A model generated the notes under the pieces. It searched no databases and was not told where the DNA came from. It was given only the letters and a program-made list of their open reading frames with translations. The position numbers were made by a program, and so were the translations under genes. Positions 1 to 9,984 of a stretch of 64,000 nt of DNA are shown in pieces. The stretch spans positions 1 through 64,000 of the forward strand of contig JANPFV010000104.1 of NCBI GenBank assembly GCA_031423615.1, given 5' to 3'. The stretch's first letter is position 1, and every line of letters starts with the position of its first letter. The stretch is from JADLGJ01 sp031423615 (lineage in GTDB: Bacteria > Omnitrophota > Gorgyraeia > Zapsychrales > JANLHA01).

Positions 1-70
1 TTGTAAAATCTGATAGAAGTAAAAGATTGTTTTAAGTACGACGCAAGTGACAGCAGAAGGCACATTATAT

Positions 71-91
71 CGTCGACTAATAGTGTCGACG
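71..91. repeat. Perfect 7-bp inverted repeat upstream of the giant gene
   Basis: CGTCGAC at 71-77 and GTCGACG at 85-91 are exact reverse complements around a 7-nt loop (TAATAGT). No T-run follows, so it is not an intrinsic terminator. It could be an operator or an RNA hairpin. Apart from it, 1-175 holds only the in-frame stop at 119-121 and the possible coding remnant described under the giant protein. Confidence 0.5.
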
Positions 92-175
92 GACAGGGTA
101 AAGTGTTTTTTAACATAGTGAGGATTTACAGGTGAAAAGGACCGTATTATTCCCAAAGAATTCGGTGGGACCGAA

Positions 176-3100
176 ATGGGCCGCGACCTTTTGGCGCAGG
201 ATTATTTGCTCAAGCAATTGACTGCGTCCTTGATTTATCCCGAACATGAGCTTGGCAAAAACTTTTGGGAGCGGGTGCATCAGAAGGCATACGAAAAGTT
301 CGGCGATGTGGATATTCCCGTCAGCACGTTTAACAAAGTCTGGATCATGCCCGGCTATGCCAAGGTTTATGAAAGCGGGTCGACGGCGTTTATTACCGAG
401 AGCCATTTGAAAGTCATGCTCGATAGCGATTATGTGGCGCTCAAGGAGAATGCTCTTTCTAAGGATTCCAATGAGGTTTCCGAGTCGGTGGTGCGGGAAA
501 TCGTGCTTCCGGAAATTGAAAAAGAAATCAACCAGGGCAAGAACTTTACCAAGCTTCGTCAGATTTATCAATCCATGATTATGGCCGCCTGGTTTAAGCG
601 CAAACTCAAGGGCGGAATGTTGAGCAAAATTTACGTCGGGGCCAACAAAATCGCCGGTGTGGATGTCCAAGACAAGGATGTCAAACAAAAGATATACGAC
701 CAATATCTCGCCGCGTTTAAAAAGGGCGTTTACAACTATATCCGCGAAGAATATGACGAAAAAGCGCAAGAAACCGTGCCGCGCAAGTATTTCTCCGGCG
801 GGATTGTGGTCGGTAAAGTGTTGTGGGACAGGACGACCTTGGTGGAGGTATCAAAAGAAGAATTCGGTCGGATGGCCTCGAGCGCTATTACCGGTACTCT
901 GATTACCGCATCAGCCGGACTCAAGGTCGAAAACGGTTTTGTGTCCAGCAGTCCGCTTGGCACGGCGAGTGCTCAGGTCCTCTTGCCGGTTTTACCAGCG
1001 GCTGATAACAAAATTTTGCAAGATTTGGTTGATGAGAGCGATAAAGTCAGAGGCAACAGCCGCGCGCTTATAACAACCAAATCTCCGGATGCGATCGATC
1101 AGCAGTTACGGGTCAAGGCCAAGGCAGCGCGAAGAAAATATCTCCGTCTGACGCTTCAAGATGAAAGCGATTTAAGCCGCGCCATGTCCCAGACGATTGT
1201 CCATGCTGACGGTAATATCCAGCGTGTGCCGGGGCTTTTGCCCCAAGTCATTCAAGAGGGCGGGATCCTTTTTATCGATTACGTAAACTCCGATTCTAAG
1301 CTCGTCGAGTCTTTTAATTCTTTATTCGACAGCGATCCCTATTTTCGGGATTTGTCCGTTGCGGCCAGCCTCACGGTCGTCGGCGCTATTAATGATGAGC
1401 AAACCCTGAAATTTCCTGCGACCTTTTATTCCCGTTACAGCACAAAAGAGGACATGGACATTCCTTTTTCTGATCCAGTGGTGGCGATCGCCCCTTTGAG
1501 TCCGGAAGAACCTTTTGACGGCATAGTCGTTGATCTTTGGGACATGCAAATTGACAGCGGAGATGGCAGCGATTTATCGGCCCTGCATATGCTGCGGGAT
1601 GCTCTGTTCGGACGATATTATTTAAATGAACGCGGCGTTATCCAGATTGAAGAAGGAGCTTTAGTCCGTGCGGCTAAGGCAGAGAAACCCTTATTGATCC
1701 GCGGGGCTCCCTGGCAGGATGAAAAGTTTTTAGCCTTATTGCGCAAAACCCTGATTGCCGGAGAGGTGGAATTTAATGGCGATAACGTTGCCTTGCCGCA
1801 ACAAATTTTCCGTCAGACTGTGGATTATAGCCAAGGCGTAGAAAACAAAACCATTATTCTTTCCGATTCAGCCAGTCAAAATGACCAGGTTTGGGTCATT
1901 AATCCGGAAACGCAGGACGCGCTGTTTGGAATCCCGCAAATCACGGTCGACGGACGTCTGGCGCAATTGCCCGGGGTGCTTGCACAGCAGGGAAGAATCC
2001 GCCTCATGGTCACGACTCCTTTGGAAGAATGGGTTTGGCACCGGATCATGCACAGCGCCGCCGCTGTGGAGGTGCAAGTGCTGCCTGGTGTCGTTGTGCC
2101 TGCGGCTTATCAATCGCTGCGTTCCGAAGCTTTGCAAAGATCGATTGCTAAACCCGAAGGTAAAACATTGGACCAGGTCAAAGGACAACAGGCTTTTGTG
2201 GTCGAAACCAATGATACCGAAGCTATGCTGGCGATCCTGGAAAATGAATTTCCAGAACGCATGGTGTCTTTCCCGGTCACGTCGGAGACTTCCTATGGCC
2301 AGGTGATAGGCGATGTCTACATCGAAGGCGGTTCAGCAGAGGATATTTCCCAAATCAAATTCAACGCGGTCAAAAAAGAAGTCATGCGAAAATTGCGGGC
2401 TGGTGAGACCGTGGTCCTTTCCGGCAATAATGAGACTTTATTCCGCAAACTGGAATCCGCATTCCAGCATAATGGCTACATTATGGAAAACGGCACCCGA
2501 GTTTTCTTAAAAGACTTACCGGGACGATTGATTATCGTGACCAACACGCCAACGGTTCTCGCCGCGTCAGCCCGCCAGTACGCCCGCCAGAATGTTTCCG
2601 ATAAGGAGATGGGAGAGATATTGGCGAGGGAATTTAGCGGTAAATTTAATCAGCGGGATTTTCAGCGTGTCCTGAAATTACGCGACTTGTTTGCCCAAAA
2701 TATCCCGTCGCCAAGTAAAGACAATCCGTACCCCGGTAATGTCAATTTTAGCTTAAGCCGTTTACGGTTGCTCTATCAATACCTCGAAAATAACCAGAGC
2801 AACTGGCTGGAAGCATTTGAAAATGTGATTTTGCCCAGTTATGAAAATGTTCCTGAAGTCCATGCCTACATGCTCGTTATGGTCCGGCTGGCCCTCGGGG
2901 TTAACGCCGGTCAGCAACAGCCCAAAACCATCCACAGCAAAAAATTGTCCGCGTTATTAAGTAATATGAGTCCTGGCGACTGGGGGGCGAACTGGCCGGG
3001 GAAATTCTGGCAAATGGCTGATGCCTTTAGTATTGATTTGCTTCTGCAAATGATGGACGGCGGACAAACTTATATTTCTTCAGAAAGTTTGCGTTCACTG

Positions 3101-6100
3101 ATGTTTCGGATGATTCAGGAAGCTTTGGTCAAGAAACACACCGGCGAGCGGCAGGATTTTTATCGGGAAAGGTTTGATATCCCCGGGGATGTTTCGGCAG
3201 CGATCACTATTGACGATACATTGCCGCTCATGGATTTGACATGGTATGAGAAAGTCAACCGTATTTTGCGCGCTTTAAAACGGACGCCCGGAATCATGCT
3301 GAAAGGTTGGCCGGGCACAGGAAAAAGTTATATTACCGAAGAAGTCGCAAAAGCAATGGGTTATAAGAACGGTGAAGTGGTGGGCCCCATCACCGTCGGG
3401 TCTGATTCTAAACAGAGTGATGTGGTTGTGGAAGTCAGAACCGAAAACAATCAGACCCAGGTCTTTAATCAGGCTGTTGCAGAATGGGCGGCCCTTCCTC
3501 ATGGTGGATTATTGATCGTCGACGAAGCTAATTTACCCAGCCAAACAGATTTCTGGAATTTCCTGGAAGGTCTCTTTGCCAAAAAGCCATATATCTGGAT
3601 CAATGGCGAAAAGAAATTTTTGACCGAACGCCATCGTGTCATTTTTACTGGGAATCAGGAAAGTCTCGTGGGCCGCAAATTCATGGACCTGATTGAAAAC
3701 TATATGGTCACCGTGAATTTTAAACCATTTTCTAGCGCCTTCATGCTCGAGCGCACAGAAAAATATGTGGCTTCCACGGTGACCAAACGTGATGAGCTCA
3801 TCAATCTCATTGTTGATCTGCACTTTTTCTTTCAACGGATGAACCCGGGACTGGAATTGTCGTTACGTGATCTGCAGGAATTGAGCGCTCGCAGTAATCT
3901 TACTTTATCCGCGGACTGGACCACCGCAGATGTAGTCAAGCTGGCCTGGAGCCTTTATAAAGGAAACTTCGATGCCCAGGAACAGCTGGCTTTTCAATAT
4001 CTCATCCAGGAAAAATATGGTGTGCTCATCGCCCAACATGACCAATCCCGCATTAAAAGAGTTAAAGAACAGAGAGGCGGCCGCTATCAGCAGGCACGGC
4101 TTTCTCTGACGGATTCAACTGCGGATTTGGTTGCTGATGTTCAGGACTTTGTCCGGATGCGGGAAACGCGTCTCGCGGATACCGGGTCGCTTCCTCTTTT
4201 GCAAGGAAAGCGCGGGATGATTATCGAGGGCCCATCGGGGCGCGGTAAGGACGTGACGGTCATGCAGGAACTTTATGAACACGGTTTCAGAGAAGCTGTC
4301 ATCGAAGGGGATGAAAGACAGATTTTTACCCATCTGTCTCCCGGTGATGGGGTGCAGACGGGGAAACCTAAAGTCGATGCAGCGACACCGCCGACACGAA
4401 AATTTTACCGTTTAACCGCTTCTATGGACCCGGAACTAGTCGTCAAAGCCATCAAAAAAGCCCAGGCAGAAGGGTCAGTGGTCATCATCAGCGAAATGAA
4501 CCTTCTCCCGTCGGGATTCCTGGAAGGACGGCTTAACGATGTTTTGACTGGTAACGCGCATCAAGGCTTTGCCCTGATCGGTACGATCAATTCCATTGAT
4601 TACAGCGGCCGCGAAAAACTCTCCAGCGCTTTGTTGAACCGCGTTATTTATAAACGCCTGGGGGATTATTCCAAAGCAGATTTAAGCCAGATTGCGGAAG
4701 ATTTTCTCAAAGGGGCAAAGCACCAAGACATCGCGGTAATTGTAAACGCCCATCTGTGGCTGCGGGAACAAATAGCCAATCCGGAACATCATCCGACGAC
4801 CCGGGAATTTCTTCGCGCCATTGAATTGTGGGCGAGTCAGCAGGGAAGAATGTCGGCTGTCGATACGGTGAAGAAAGTTTATACGCTCTACCTTACAAAA
4901 TTTGCTGCTACAAAGACGTTGCCTTCTGAGAAAGACTTGCGGAGTTATCAGCGTCCCGCCCAGGTCGTTAAAGTCGAGATGTTTGATATGATGGAACATT
5001 ATGTGAATTTTCTCGTCCCGGAAAGCCTCGGCCATGTGGAAGTGATGGAGGACCCTAATGAGGGAGGGTATTGGGTGGAAGGAAACCGGGCCATTGCGGT
5101 AGGATCAGACCCGCTTATTAATAATGAGTGGTGGGAAACTCTTACGCACGAAGCCGGCCACGCATCTTGGACCCGGGAGTGGCCTCTGGCGCCCGGTGAC
5201 CTGGCGGTTATTATTCAAGACATGGAGGACCTGCGGCAGGAAAGTAACCAGCAGCATTTTTATCCGCATAGCATTGTGGGCAAAATGGGAACCAATGATT
5301 TTTTAACCATGATCGTTAATGGTGATGTGGTCGGATTTATTCAAGCTTTGGAACGTTCCCGCTCCCCACTAACACCCAGACAAATGTTTCAGCAGGCCAT
5401 TGGGATTTATGGCAACAAACACCTGACTTCCGACCAGAAAAAAGCTGAACGACGGGCCCAGTTGAGCAATTTTGCTGATTTGATCGAACCGTATTTTGCT
5501 GTTAACCCGCTCCGGCTGGCTTTAAATCACCTTGATACCGCCCGGGCGATCGGTGAAGCTATCGCTACCACCCGCGACGAAGAAGACATTTTATTCCAGC
5601 AGTACCGGGCCTATAAATTGATGAAAACCATGCGCGATGATTTTAGCAAACTTCCTCGTGATCCGATCGAACGAGAAGATTTGACACCTCCAGAAAAAGC
5701 AAAGGCGATGGAAGCTAGCGCGGAAGCCATGCGCCACGTCGATGGTCCAGTCGCTCTCGAGTCAGCGCAGCAGGCCGAAAGGCTTATAAGTCCTGAAGAA
5801 TTGGAAAGAAAGCGGGCGGATTTAAGACTGATCATGGCGTCAAGGCAAGATGCCACGGCCCAGCGCATCCTTCAACAACTGCGCATCATTGAGGAAGATT
5901 TAGGGAAGCCCGAGAAGCTTTTAGATGAACGCCTGGAAGAAATTGTTTCCTTAATCGAAGACGCGGCTTATGAGGGGAGTGTGGCGGATTTATTAAAACA
6001 GGTCCATCCGGCCAGTCCTGCAGCAAAGCAAGCTCGTAAACTTGCCGGCTGGGCCAAACAACATTTAGCTTTCCGGCAAGGGTTTGCCCAACTCCCGCCG

Positions 6101-8113
6101 AGGGCTATGTCCAGGCAATTATTCCGGCAGTTAGGGTCACTGTTAGAAAAATACTTTTCTGCGGTTATGGTTGAGACATCAGACGGTTACGGTGCACCAG
6201 TCCAGCAAGGGGAACAGAGGATCGGCCGGCGCTCTGAGATTATTCATCCAGAGAGGCAGATGGCTAAGGGACATGAGCCTGTGCGCATTAAACCGGAGCC
6301 AGTCGTAGCGGAAAAAGTTGTGATGACCGCTGTTGAAAAAGCCGGCCGTGATCCGTTTATGCAAAAGGTGACAGAGACGCGTACGACCAGCTTGGAACGC
6401 TTAATTGATGCTTTTTTGCATTATCGCCGCACTCCGGAACAGAGATATGGGACAGAAGGCTACATGGTGGTTGAACGCGCGCTGAGAGACATGGCTACGG
6501 CTTTTGTTAAGACCGGCGGGGTCACAGAAAAATCCCGTAAAGAAATTGTTTTAACAGGCGTACTGGCGGTAAAATCTTTAAGTCCCATCCTTGAAGAAAT
6601 TTTTCAATTCCTTTTCTCTTCGGGTTTTCGCGTCACGGTTTATACTTCGGCTACGACCTACGTTGAAGGGATCGCCACATTGGGGCAGTTGAAAGAAATT
6701 TTAGGACGCGACCCCACCAGCGTTCGTATAGACGCCATAAAAAATGACCTCTCTTCACGTAAAAGGTCAACCGATTATGAAATGATATCCTTAGAGGAGC
6801 TGCAGCGCAAGGTCGAGGCAGAATATGCCTACGGCGCATTTCGCCTCGCCATGCTTGACCAAAACGCAGTCCCCGCAGAATCTCAATCTACTAAACCGGC
6901 AGCGGCGGGTCAAGAATCGGCTGCCGCACTTTCTAAAGAAGAACAAATAAGAAAAGGAAATGCTTTCTTTGCCACCTATGCGATTGCTACCTCCGATGTC
7001 TTCAAGGGGTATCCTGAGCATTTAGACGGGTATAATATGGATATCCACCACACAAAGAGATATTTAGAGGATGAGGACTTAGAAGACTTAAGGGGCGTAA
7101 AGCTTTTGTACCTCGTGATTAGCAGTCCTTCGCATATCACCGGCGGGGTGATGAAACTTTTACACAGTTTTCCGGATTTGAGAGAGGTCGTGCTGGTGAC
7201 CGACAATATGACCCTTGAGGAAATGCACGCCATTGTCGAGGGGCATCCTAACCCTGGTTTTGTCCTTGAGGTGCGCAGTTCCCGGTTTCCCCAGCCTATT
7301 GGATTATCCAAGAATTTATTGGACTCAATGAAGCGTGATAGCGTGACTGCTGCTCATTTAAAAGAAAAAATAAAAATCTTTTTTGAACATTATGGATTTG
7401 GAATTCCAAATGAAACTCACATTAAGGGTGACAAAGTCAGAGTGGTTTTTCGTGATGTCCAGTTCCCTGGTCTATCTGTTTGGGAAAGCTTCACGAATAA
7501 GGAAGCTGTTTATTCGATTTTTAAATATTTTCCACATCCAGAAAACTTGACTATCCAATTTAAAATGACCGCTAACGACCTTTCCAAAACATTTAGTTGG
7601 ACTGATATGCCATCAACAGCGGCGCCCATCGTTTCTGCCTCAACTACGCCCAGCGGTGTTGATATGAACCAGGACCTGATTATGCCTTTCTTGCCGACCA
7701 CACCGTTGACCAAGACGGAAGAATTTTTGCAAAAGCTCGTCGGGTCTTTGCTTGACCGCGATGAAGTGCTTGCCGATGTCCGTACCCGTTTGACATCGGA
7801 CGGGTTGGATGCTGAATTCTTGAAATTGCTGACGAAGTTGAATGTTACCCTGCCGCAAGGGGTCTCTGCTTCATCAGGTGTCAACGTCCAGCCTAAAAAC
7901 CTTGGTGGTATCGACATGAATCAAAAAGCTTTGAATTTGCAGACTGAAGGGGAGGGGATCAGATTTGACATGCCTTTTGACCCCACCCAATTGCAAAATA
8001 TCCAGATCGATGGTTTTTCGCCCGTCATCCTGCAAATTTTTCCCGCCAATTTGCCTTTATTTATCGGTACCAACGAAACCCAGAAGCCACTGCAAGTTTC
8101 TGTCCTCAACTAG
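176..8113 (+). CDS. Giant multi-AAA+ (midasin/dynein-like) protein, Omnitrophota type
   Basis: The 2,645-residue protein carries two recognisable AAA+ units. The first has a Walker A GWPGTGKSY near residue 1043 and a Walker B GGLLIVDEAN near 1110. The second has IIEGPSGRGKD near 1349 and VVIISEMNLL near 1436. Degenerate AAA-like strands appear near 362 (GGILFIDY), 505 (PLLIRGAPW) and 746 (VVLSGNNETLF). Together they suggest a linear ring of AAA_5 modules like midasin or dynein, which remodel large complexes using ATP. A HEAGH motif at 1658-1662 resembles a zinc-protease helix. The C-terminus repeats G(V/I)DMNQ near 2495 and 2577. I recall the N-terminal segment GRDLLAQDYLLKQL and the ending IDGFSPVIL from Omnitrophota giants of unknown role. 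The ATG at 176 is the first usual start after the stop at 119-121, but recognisable sequence (EKDRIIPKEFGG) lies upstream of it, so the 5' end may be decayed. No clear ribosome-binding site is visible. Confidence 0.7.
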   Translation: MGRDLLAQDYLLKQLTASLIYPEHELGKNFWERVHQKAYEKFGDVDIPVSTFNKVWIMPGYAKVYESGSTAFITESHLKVMLDSDYVALKENALSKDSNEVSESVVREIVLPEIEKEINQGKNFTKLRQIYQSMIMAAWFKRKLKGGMLSKIYVGANKIAGVDVQDKDVKQKIYDQYLAAFKKGVYNYIREEYDEKAQETVPRKYFSGGIVVGKVLWDRTTLVEVSKEEFGRMASSAITGTLITASAGLKVENGFVSSSPLGTASAQVLLPVLPAADNKILQDLVDESDKVRGNSRALITTKSPDAIDQQLRVKAKAARRKYLRLTLQDESDLSRAMSQTIVHADGNIQRVPGLLPQVIQEGGILFIDYVNSDSKLVESFNSLFDSDPYFRDLSVAASLTVVGAINDEQTLKFPATFYSRYSTKEDMDIPFSDPVVAIAPLSPEEPFDGIVVDLWDMQIDSGDGSDLSALHMLRDALFGRYYLNERGVIQIEEGALVRAAKAEKPLLIRGAPWQDEKFLALLRKTLIAGEVEFNGDNVALPQQIFRQTVDYSQGVENKTIILSDSASQNDQVWVINPETQDALFGIPQITVDGRLAQLPGVLAQQGRIRLMVTTPLEEWVWHRIMHSAAAVEVQVLPGVVVPAAYQSLRSEALQRSIAKPEGKTLDQVKGQQAFVVETNDTEAMLAILENEFPERMVSFPVTSETSYGQVIGDVYIEGGSAEDISQIKFNAVKKEVMRKLRAGETVVLSGNNETLFRKLESAFQHNGYIMENGTRVFLKDLPGRLIIVTNTPTVLAASARQYARQNVSDKEMGEILAREFSGKFNQRDFQRVLKLRDLFAQNIPSPSKDNPYPGNVNFSLSRLRLLYQYLENNQSNWLEAFENVILPSYENVPEVHAYMLVMVRLALGVNAGQQQPKTIHSKKLSALLSNMSPGDWGANWPGKFWQMADAFSIDLLLQMMDGGQTYISSESLRSLMFRMIQEALVKKHTGERQDFYRERFDIPGDVSAAITIDDTLPLMDLTWYEKVNRILRALKRTPGIMLKGWPGTGKSYITEEVAKAMGYKNGEVVGPITVGSDSKQSDVVVEVRTENNQTQVFNQAVAEWAALPHGGLLIVDEANLPSQTDFWNFLEGLFAKKPYIWINGEKKFLTERHRVIFTGNQESLVGRKFMDLIENYMVTVNFKPFSSAFMLERTEKYVASTVTKRDELINLIVDLHFFFQRMNPGLELSLRDLQELSARSNLTLSADWTTADVVKLAWSLYKGNFDAQEQLAFQYLIQEKYGVLIAQHDQSRIKRVKEQRGGRYQQARLSLTDSTADLVADVQDFVRMRETRLADTGSLPLLQGKRGMIIEGPSGRGKDVTVMQELYEHGFREAVIEGDERQIFTHLSPGDGVQTGKPKVDAATPPTRKFYRLTASMDPELVVKAIKKAQAEGSVVIISEMNLLPSGFLEGRLNDVLTGNAHQGFALIGTINSIDYSGREKLSSALLNRVIYKRLGDYSKADLSQIAEDFLKGAKHQDIAVIVNAHLWLREQIANPEHHPTTREFLRAIELWASQQGRMSAVDTVKKVYTLYLTKFAATKTLPSEKDLRSYQRPAQVVKVEMFDMMEHYVNFLVPESLGHVEVMEDPNEGGYWVEGNRAIAVGSDPLINNEWWETLTHEAGHASWTREWPLAPGDLAVIIQDMEDLRQESNQQHFYPHSIVGKMGTNDFLTMIVNGDVVGFIQALERSRSPLTPRQMFQQAIGIYGNKHLTSDQKKAERRAQLSNFADLIEPYFAVNPLRLALNHLDTARAIGEAIATTRDEEDILFQQYRAYKLMKTMRDDFSKLPRDPIEREDLTPPEKAKAMEASAEAMRHVDGPVALESAQQAERLISPEELERKRADLRLIMASRQDATAQRILQQLRIIEEDLGKPEKLLDERLEEIVSLIEDAAYEGSVADLLKQVHPASPAAKQARKLAGWAKQHLAFRQGFAQLPPRAMSRQLFRQLGSLLEKYFSAVMVETSDGYGAPVQQGEQRIGRRSEIIHPERQMAKGHEPVRIKPEPVVAEKVVMTAVEKAGRDPFMQKVTETRTTSLERLIDAFLHYRRTPEQRYGTEGYMVVERALRDMATAFVKTGGVTEKSRKEIVLTGVLAVKSLSPILEEIFQFLFSSGFRVTVYTSATTYVEGIATLGQLKEILGRDPTSVRIDAIKNDLSSRKRSTDYEMISLEELQRKVEAEYAYGAFRLAMLDQNAVPAESQSTKPAAAGQESAAALSKEEQIRKGNAFFATYAIATSDVFKGYPEHLDGYNMDIHHTKRYLEDEDLEDLRGVKLLYLVISSPSHITGGVMKLLHSFPDLREVVLVTDNMTLEEMHAIVEGHPNPGFVLEVRSSRFPQPIGLSKNLLDSMKRDSVTAAHLKEKIKIFFEHYGFGIPNETHIKGDKVRVVFRDVQFPGLSVWESFTNKEAVYSIFKYFPHPENLTIQFKMTANDLSKTFSWTDMPSTAAPIVSASTTPSGVDMNQDLIMPFLPTTPLTKTEEFLQKLVGSLLDRDEVLADVRTRLTSDGLDAEFLKLLTKLNVTLPQGVSASSGVNVQPKNLGGIDMNQKALNLQTEGEGIRFDMPFDPTQLQNIQIDGFSPVILQIFPANLPLFIGTNETQKPLQVSVLN

Positions 8114-8206
8114 TACTGTGTAAATCTTATTGTTAATAGTGAAACACAGTACAACAGTGCACTTTTTCTAAAGGTAAACTTTTAAAAATTAATTTGACAG
8201 TGCACT
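8113..8206. repeat. Dyad-rich spacer: 9-bp inverted repeat and two palindromic 10-mers
   Basis: GTACTGTGT (8113-8121) and ACACAGTAC (8144-8152) form a perfect 9-bp inverted repeat starting at the stop codon of the giant gene. ACAGTGCACT occurs twice, at 8154-8163 and 8197-8206, exactly 43 bp apart, and each copy contains the palindrome AGTGCACT. The paired sites, about four helical turns apart, look like operators. The first dyad has no T-run behind it, although CTTTTTC follows the first 10-mer. The rest of 8207-8300 shows nothing else I can name. Confidence 0.5.
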
Positions 8207-8300
8207 AGCTTCCTTTGAATCTTCTGCGACTTAGCTGTTGCGCAATGCGTTTAAATCACTTAATATAAAGACTCGAAAAACATTCATCCAAGAAAGCGTC

Positions 8301-9935
8301 ATGAAAACCACTGCGAATTTATTCTTAGACAAAGCGGGAATTTTTTCCTCTCAGGCCGTCTTTCATAATCTTTCTTACGAAGAACTCTTTAAGCATGAAA
8401 CTCAACCGGATTTAAAAGATTTAGAGCGGGGAGTTGTTACGAATTTGGGCGCGGTTTCCGTCGATACTGGTGTATTTACCGGCCGTTCTCCCAAGGATAA
8501 ATATGTTGTCGATGACGGCCCCGAAGGCGTGAGCCAACATGTGTGGTGGGCTGACGGAAAATCCGCCGGTTCCGACAATAAACGGCTTTCTCTTGCAGCC
8601 TGGAATCACCTCAAATCTCTCTCAATTGCGGAATTAACCGGAAAAAAATTGTATGTGATGGACGGATTTTGCGGAGCGAATCCCGAGACCCGCCTGAGTG
8701 TCCGTCTCATTACCGAAGTCTCCTGGATGGCGCATTTTTTTAAAAACATGTTCATTCGTCCGACCGAAGACGAATTGAAAAGTTTTAAACCCGACTGGAC
8801 CATTCTTAATGCCTGCGAGACCCGCTGCAAAGATTTTGCGCAGTACGGGCTCAATTCTGAAGTCTACATTGCTTTTAATTTCCGCGAGCGCATGACGGTG
8901 ATCGGCGGGACATGGTATGGCGGCGAGATCAAAAAGGGCATATTTTCCGTCATGAATTATTTTTTGCCTTTGAAGGGAATCGGCGCATTTCATTGTTCCG
9001 CAAACATGGGTAAGAAGGGTGACACGGCTTTGTTTTTTGGTTTATCGGGTACAGGAAAAACAACCTTGTCCACCGATCCCAAGCGTCAATTGATCGGCGA
9101 CGATGAACACGGCTGGGACAATGACGGTGTTTTTAATTTTGAAGGTGGCTGTTATGCCAAATGCATCGGCCTGACTAAAGAACGCGAGCCTGATATCTAT
9201 GCGGCCATCCGTCGCAATGCTCTGCTGGAAAATCTTGTCGTCGACGAAAATGGCATTATCGATTTTTCTTCCAAAGCCAAAACGGAAAACACCCGGGTCT
9301 CATATCCGATTTATCATATCGACAACATTGTCAAACCGGTGTCCAAGGGTGGACATCCTTCGAAAATTATTTTTTTGACGTGTGATGCTTACGGGGTTTT
9401 GCCACCGGTATCAAAACTGACCAAGGACCAGGCGATGTATCATTATTTAAGCGGTTACACCGCCAAGGTTGCGGGTACGGAGCAGGGAGTGACAGAACCT
9501 AAGGCCACCTTTTCCGCCTGTTTCGGCAAAGCTTTTCTTATGCTTCACCCTACAGTGTACAGTGATATTCTGGGGGAAAAAATGGACGCCCACAAGGCCA
9601 GCGCCTATTTGATCAATACGGGTTGGGTGGGCGGAAAATATGGCGTCGGTCACCGTATTTCCATTGAGGACAACCGCCGGTCCGTTGACGCCATTCTCGA
9701 CGGGTCGATCGATCAAGGACCGTTCGATATTTTACCGGTTTTTAATTTACAAATTCCCCGGGCGGTTTCCGGGATGGATCCGCGTATTCTTACTCCCCGA
9801 AACAGTTGGACGGATACAAAGGAATATGACATTTTATTAATAAAGGTAGCACAGATGTTTGCGGACAATTTTAAGAATTTCATCCATACTCCGGCCGGAC
9901 AGCATTTGGCTGAGAAGGCGGGACCAAAATTTTGA
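8301..9935 (+). CDS. pckA: Phosphoenolpyruvate carboxykinase (ATP)
   Basis: Catalyses oxaloacetate + ATP to PEP + CO2 + ADP, the first committed step of gluconeogenesis in the cytoplasm. The 544 residues match the ATP-type family length. Visible motifs are TGRSPKDKYVV near the N-terminus, the kinase-1a P-loop GLSGTGKTTLS at about 247, the metal/phosphate motif GDDEHGW soon after, and NFEGGCYAK. The ATG at 8301 gives the usual N-terminus; an upstream in-frame ATG at 8238 would add 21 residues unlike the family. The ribosome-binding site (AAGAAAG) is weak. It stands alone behind the dyad-rich spacer, which may regulate it. A second, more distant PEPCK-fold protein lies at 41131-43014. Confidence 0.95.
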   Translation: MKTTANLFLDKAGIFSSQAVFHNLSYEELFKHETQPDLKDLERGVVTNLGAVSVDTGVFTGRSPKDKYVVDDGPEGVSQHVWWADGKSAGSDNKRLSLAAWNHLKSLSIAELTGKKLYVMDGFCGANPETRLSVRLITEVSWMAHFFKNMFIRPTEDELKSFKPDWTILNACETRCKDFAQYGLNSEVYIAFNFRERMTVIGGTWYGGEIKKGIFSVMNYFLPLKGIGAFHCSANMGKKGDTALFFGLSGTGKTTLSTDPKRQLIGDDEHGWDNDGVFNFEGGCYAKCIGLTKEREPDIYAAIRRNALLENLVVDENGIIDFSSKAKTENTRVSYPIYHIDNIVKPVSKGGHPSKIIFLTCDAYGVLPPVSKLTKDQAMYHYLSGYTAKVAGTEQGVTEPKATFSACFGKAFLMLHPTVYSDILGEKMDAHKASAYLINTGWVGGKYGVGHRISIEDNRRSVDAILDGSIDQGPFDILPVFNLQIPRAVSGMDPRILTPRNSWTDTKEYDILLIKVAQMFADNFKNFIHTPAGQHLAEKAGPKF

Positions 9936-9984
9936 CTTTTGTGTTAGAATAATTTTCAGTTTTGTTAAGAAGATTGGAGGCCCA

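Noticed and set aside
8154..8206. Ends of an insertion element
   Set aside because: The 10-mers are direct and palindromic, only 43 bp apart, and no transposase or target duplication is present.
9932..9950. TTGACT and TAGAAT as a complete promoter
   Set aside because: Only 7 nt separate the hexamers. The -10 alone, with TG upstream, might act as an extended -10.
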